Assembly (NCBI GenBank): GCA_023300205.1
Contig: JALZVD010000192.1
Location: forward strand, 1 to 8,929
Reading direction: 5' to 3'
Length of the DNA stretch: 8,929 nt
Source: Akkermansiaceae bacterium
Lineage (GTDB): Bacteria > Verrucomicrobiota > Verrucomicrobiia > Verrucomicrobiales > Akkermansiaceae
The notes beneath the pieces were generated by a model. The model was not told the DNA's origin. It saw only the letters and a list, made by a program, of their open reading frames with translations, and made no database searches. The translations under genes and the position numbers were made by a program. Every line of letters starts with the position of its first letter. Positions within the stretch are counted from its first letter, which is position 1. Below, piece after piece: positions 6,571 to 8,929 of the stretch.

Positions 6571-7860
6571 TTATCCTGAGCAAATGCTCGCGAATTTCTC
6601 GAAATAGTCAGGGAACGTCTTAGCCGTGCAACCAGGCTCATTTATGATCACAGCCGTGTCACTCAGCGCAACTAGAGAAAAACACATCGCAATCCGGTGA
6701 TCATCATAAGTATCTATCTCTGCCAACTTTAGCTCAGCTTGCGGAATGGGTGTAATTTCAATGAAATCCTCTCCCTCCACTACCTCCACTCCTAATTTCC
6801 TTAGCTCAGTAGCCATCGCAAATAACCGGTCCGTCTCTTTCACTCTCCAATTATAAATATTTCTAATTGCCGTCTTACCTTCCGCAAATATGGCCGCAGT
6901 CGCTATCGTCATCGCAGCATCAGGAATATGATTCATATCCTGATCCACCCCTACTAAATTACCAGACTTCACAGAAATGTAATCATCTCCCCACTCAACC
7001 TCAGCCCCCATATCTGATAAAACATTCGCAAACTGCACATCACCCTGCACACTAGTCTTCCCTATTCCTGTAACCTTCACCTCTCCACCTTTAATAGCCG
7101 CAGCAGCCATGAAATATGATGCTGAAGAAGCATCACCCTCAACCATAAACACACCAGGGGACTGGTAAAGCTGACCTCCCTTCACCCTAAAGACCCTAAA
7201 ATCATCATGCTCAACTTTCACTCCAAATTTAGCCATGATATCCAGCGTGATCAAAATATAAGGCTTAGAAACAAGTTCACCCACAATCGTAATCTCACTA
7301 TCCTCCTTAGCCATCGGTGCCGCCATCAATAAAGCCGTAAGAAACTGACTAGAAATAGAGCCATCAATATTCATCTTCCCCCCATTCATCCCTCTCGCTG
7401 AAATCTTAAGAGGTGGATACCCCTCATTCTTCAGACACTCCACATCACAACCCGCTTCACGCAAGACATCAATCAATGCATCAATCGGTCGCTCCTCCAT
7501 TCTAGGCTCCCCAGTCAGAAGATACTCCCCCTTACCCAAGCACAACGCCGCGCACAATGGCCGCATCGCCGTACCCGCATTCCCCAGAAACAATTCTAAA
7601 GCATTATCATTTTCAAAAGCTCCAGCATTCCCTCTAACCTTACAAACCGTCTTCCCTTCATAAAGCTCATACTCAATACCTAGCTTAGTAAGAGCGTTCA
7701 ACATATGCCGTATGTCATCACTATCTAACAGATTACGTATCTCCGTCACCCCATCAGCCAATGCAGCCAAAAGTAACGCCCTATTTGATAAACTCTTTGA
7801 GCCCGGTAAATTGATCACACCACCTACCTTAGTAATCGGTTCTAGTCTTAATGATTCCAT
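6571..7860 (-). CDS. aroA: 3-phosphoshikimate 1-carboxyvinyltransferase (EPSP synthase, class I)
   Basis: AroA joins shikimate 3-phosphate and phosphoenolpyruvate to give EPSP, the sixth step of the shikimate pathway. The 429-residue chain keeps nearly the same numbering as the E. coli enzyme. PGSKS gives K22 and S23, followed by R27. [12 protein letters not shown] gives G96, T97 and P101, the class I pattern. R124 lies in EPRMEERP. With a one-residue offset come SSQ (170-172), the catalytic D314 in NHIPDAAM, and K341/E342/R345 in RVKETDR. The ending [11 protein letters not shown] is also standard. Long blocks such as the one around [17 protein letters not shown] look the same as I recall for E. 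coli, which hints at a gammaproteobacterial-type enzyme. The gene starts 15 bp after tyrA with only a weak ribosome site. Confidence 0.98.
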   Translation of the reverse strand: MESLRLEPITKVGGVINLPGSKSLSNRALLLAALADGVTEIRNLLDSDDIRHMLNALTKLGIEYELYEGKTVCKVRGNAGAFENDNALELFLGNAGTAMRPLCAALCLGKGEYLLTGEPRMEERPIDALIDVLREAGCDVECLKNEGYPPLKISARGMNGGKMNIDGSISSQFLTALLMAAPMAKEDSEITIVGELVSKPYILITLDIMAKFGVKVEHDDFRVFRVKGGQLYQSPGVFMVEGDASSASYFMAAAAIKGGEVKVTGIGKTSVQGDVQFANVLSDMGAEVEWGDDYISVKSGNLVGVDQDMNHIPDAAMTIATAAIFAEGKTAIRNIYNWRVKETDRLFAMATELRKLGVEVVEGEDFIEITPIPQAELKLAEIDTYDDHRIAMCFSLVALSDTAVIINEPGCTAKTFPDYFEKFASICSG

Positions 7861-7875
7861 AATAATGTTCTTACT

Positions 7876-8721
7876 CTAAATTAAATCTCTGCGTCGCTTA
7901 GCCTCCATCAGATACTTCAGCACCCCATCCTCATCATTACCTTCCAGCATTGCCTGAAACGTATTCAGTTCAGAAATACTCTCCGCTACAGAACGCTGTA
8001 ACGCATCTCTATTCTCCAACATGATCTCAGCCCAGAGCTCAGGATCACCAGCGGCCACCCGTGTAGTATCTCGTAATCCTCCACCAGCTAACTCACCTAT
8101 ATCCTCAAAGGACAATCCCACCATCGCTACCATACTAGCCATCGCATGCGGAAAATGACTAATCCTAGCCACCGCATAATCGTGGTCCTCAGGACTGAGC
8201 TTCCTCACTCTACATCCCAAGCTAGTCCAATAAAATTCTAACAGTTCCAATTCTGCCGCATCAGCTAACATATTCGAACTCGTCAAAATACAAGCAGCAC
8301 CATCCAGCAATTCACCATATGCAGCAGAAAAACCCTTCTTCTCAGACCCTGCCATCGGGTGGCTTCCCACATACTTCACATGCGTTCCCTCCAACAAAGG
8401 CTCAATTTCCTCATGAGGAAAACGCTTCACACTCCCTACATCTGTAATCAAAAACTCTTCCTCACATCGTAACTCTAACAGCTCTTTAACCAGCTTAGAC
8501 ATCGTCCCTACAGGCGTCGCCAAGATCACTAAGTCCGCACCTTTCACCACCTCTGCGAAATCTGATGACGCCAGATCCAAGCCCATCTCCCTAGCCTCTG
8601 CAGCCACTTGCTCCTTTCGCGCCCACAATACAACCTCCACATCAGGAAAATGCTCCTTTGTTGAAATCGCCACAGAGCCTCCTAAGAGCCCTCCCCCTAA
8701 TATTGCTACTCGCTTGATCAT
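7876..8721 (-). CDS. tyrA: Prephenate dehydrogenase
   Basis: TyrA oxidatively decarboxylates prephenate to 4-hydroxyphenylpyruvate, the committed step to tyrosine. The 281-residue protein is the short form without a chorismate mutase or ACT domain. A Rossmann GGGLLGGS (residues 9-16) directly after the start binds the dinucleotide. TDVGSVK (93-99) and GSHPMAGSEKKGF (119-131), with catalytic H121, define the active site. ISHFPH (187-192) and LRDTTRVA (216-223), with R221 as the expected prephenate-binding arginine, follow in the helical dimerisation domain. A cyclohexadienyl or arogenate preference cannot be excluded. The Rossmann position fixes the ATG start, although no Shine-Dalgarno site precedes it. 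A hairpin followed by six T lies only 6 bp upstream, so expression may be limited there. tyrA is the first gene of the probable tyrA-aroA-cmk-plsC operon. Confidence 0.95.
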   Translation of the reverse strand: MIKRVAILGGGLLGGSVAISTKEHFPDVEVVLWARKEQVAAEAREMGLDLASSDFAEVVKGADLVILATPVGTMSKLVKELLELRCEEEFLITDVGSVKRFPHEEIEPLLEGTHVKYVGSHPMAGSEKKGFSAAYGELLDGAACILTSSNMLADAAELELLEFYWTSLGCRVRKLSPEDHDYAVARISHFPHAMASMVAMVGLSFEDIGELAGGGLRDTTRVAAGDPELWAEIMLENRDALQRSVAESISELNTFQAMLEGNDEDGVLKYLMEAKRRRDLI

Positions 8722-8727
8722 TCGGTC

Positions 8728-8770
8728 AAAAAACTAATACACCGAGGCCTGACTAGCAAGACTCGGTGTA
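8728..8770 (-). terminator. Hairpin plus T6 in front of tyrA (terminator or attenuator)
   Basis: TACACCGAG (8738-8746) pairs perfectly with CTCGGTGTA (8762-8770), a 9-bp stem with a 15-base loop. On the minus strand the stem is followed by TTAG and six T (8728-8733), as in an intrinsic terminator, although the T run is offset by four bases and the loop is large. The plus-strand side lacks a T run. It lies 54 bp after the stop codon of the right-edge gene and 6 bp before the tyrA ATG. Confidence 0.55.
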
Positions 8771-8804
8771 GATAAATTCTAAATAATAGATCAATAAAAA
8801 ATCC

Positions 8805-8833
8805 ATTATACTTTCAAGATAACCTTATGGCAC
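8805..8833 (-). promoter_or_regulatory. Candidate promoter for the tyrA operon
   Basis: A perfect TATAAT (8805-8810, minus strand) stands 17 bp from GTGCCA (8828-8833), which matches four of six bases of the -35 consensus. Transcription would start near 8798, giving a leader of about 77 nt that contains the hairpin. The promoter overlaps the stop codon of the preceding gene. It is also overlapped by the inverted repeat TTTCAAG-N15-CTTGAAA (8812-8840), a possible operator. Confidence 0.4.
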
Positions 8834-8840
8834 CTTGAAA
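8812..8840. repeat. Inverted repeat over the tyrA promoter
   Basis: TTTCAAG at 8812-8818 and CTTGAAA at 8834-8840 are perfect inverted copies separated by 15 bp. They bracket the candidate -35 box and fall within the last codons and stop of the right-edge gene. This could be a dimeric repressor site or a weak RNA stem; seven-base arms may also occur by chance. Confidence 0.3.
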
Positions 8841-8929
8841 ATGTGAGATGGATTAGAATCATGCGGATCGCGCACTTTCGTCCCACTTGGTATCCCTCTT
8901 ACATCCACCTGATTGTGAGTGTATGGGTT
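8825..8929 (-). CDS. C-terminal end of an unidentified protein (partial)
   Basis: The minus-strand frame entering at the window edge is open for 34 codons and ends at TAA (8825-8827). The peptide reads NPYTHNQVDVRGIPSGTKVR followed by DPHDSNPSHIFKVP. The run of glycines and prolines, the VDVRG-P-GT-V-DP pattern and the closing IFKVP look like a genuine conserved C-terminus; the other two minus frames are interrupted by stops sooner. The hairpin and T run beginning 54 bp downstream would suit its transcript end. I do not recognise the family. The 5' part lies outside the window, so neither its length nor its domains can be given. Confidence 0.6.
   Translation of the reverse strand, partial: NPYTHNQVDVRGIPSGTKVRDPHDSNPSHIFKVP

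Noticed and set aside
8722..8798. Leader peptide rich in Tyr or Phe codons for classical attenuation of tyrA
   Set aside because: No ATG or GTG occurs in the leader on the minus strand, so no leader peptide can be proposed.

Overview
The window is a compact bacterial segment in which every supported gene lies on the minus strand, so transcription runs from high to low coordinates. There is no mobile element, CRISPR array or rRNA. The source looks Gram-negative, with modest GC content and few recognisable Shine-Dalgarno sites. A Verrucomicrobiota or other PVC-group origin would fit the NahK-type sugar kinase and the membrane-anchored beta-helix protein, but this is only an inference; no phylogenetic marker in the window settles it.

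Right edge to 3641. The window opens with the last 34 codons of an unidentified gene (8825-8929). After it comes a probable promoter, then a strong hairpin followed by six T, then tyrA (prephenate dehydrogenase), aroA (EPSP synthase), cmk (CMP kinase), plsC (lysophosphatidate acyltransferase) and a membrane-anchored right-handed beta-helix protein. Gaps within this run are 15, 37, 4 and 21 bp, so it is very probably one operon. It joins aromatic amino-acid synthesis (TyrA, AroA), pyrimidine nucleotide supply (Cmk) and phospholipid synthesis (PlsC) to an uncharacterised envelope protein.

3490 to 24. After a 150-bp intergenic region come purH (final two steps of IMP synthesis), a winged-helix regulator of the SufR/COG2345 type lacking the usual iron-sulfur cysteines, and a NahK-like sugar 1-kinase. 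Gaps of 3 and 17 bp point to a second operon. A tRNA-Arg(CCG) gene with its own TATAAT box follows 42 bp downstream.

Most of the window is housekeeping. The parts most worth a second look are the hairpin that any tyrA-operon transcript must cross, the regulator with lost Fe-S ligands, the beta-helix protein tied to plsC, and an AroA that closely resembles the enterobacterial enzyme.
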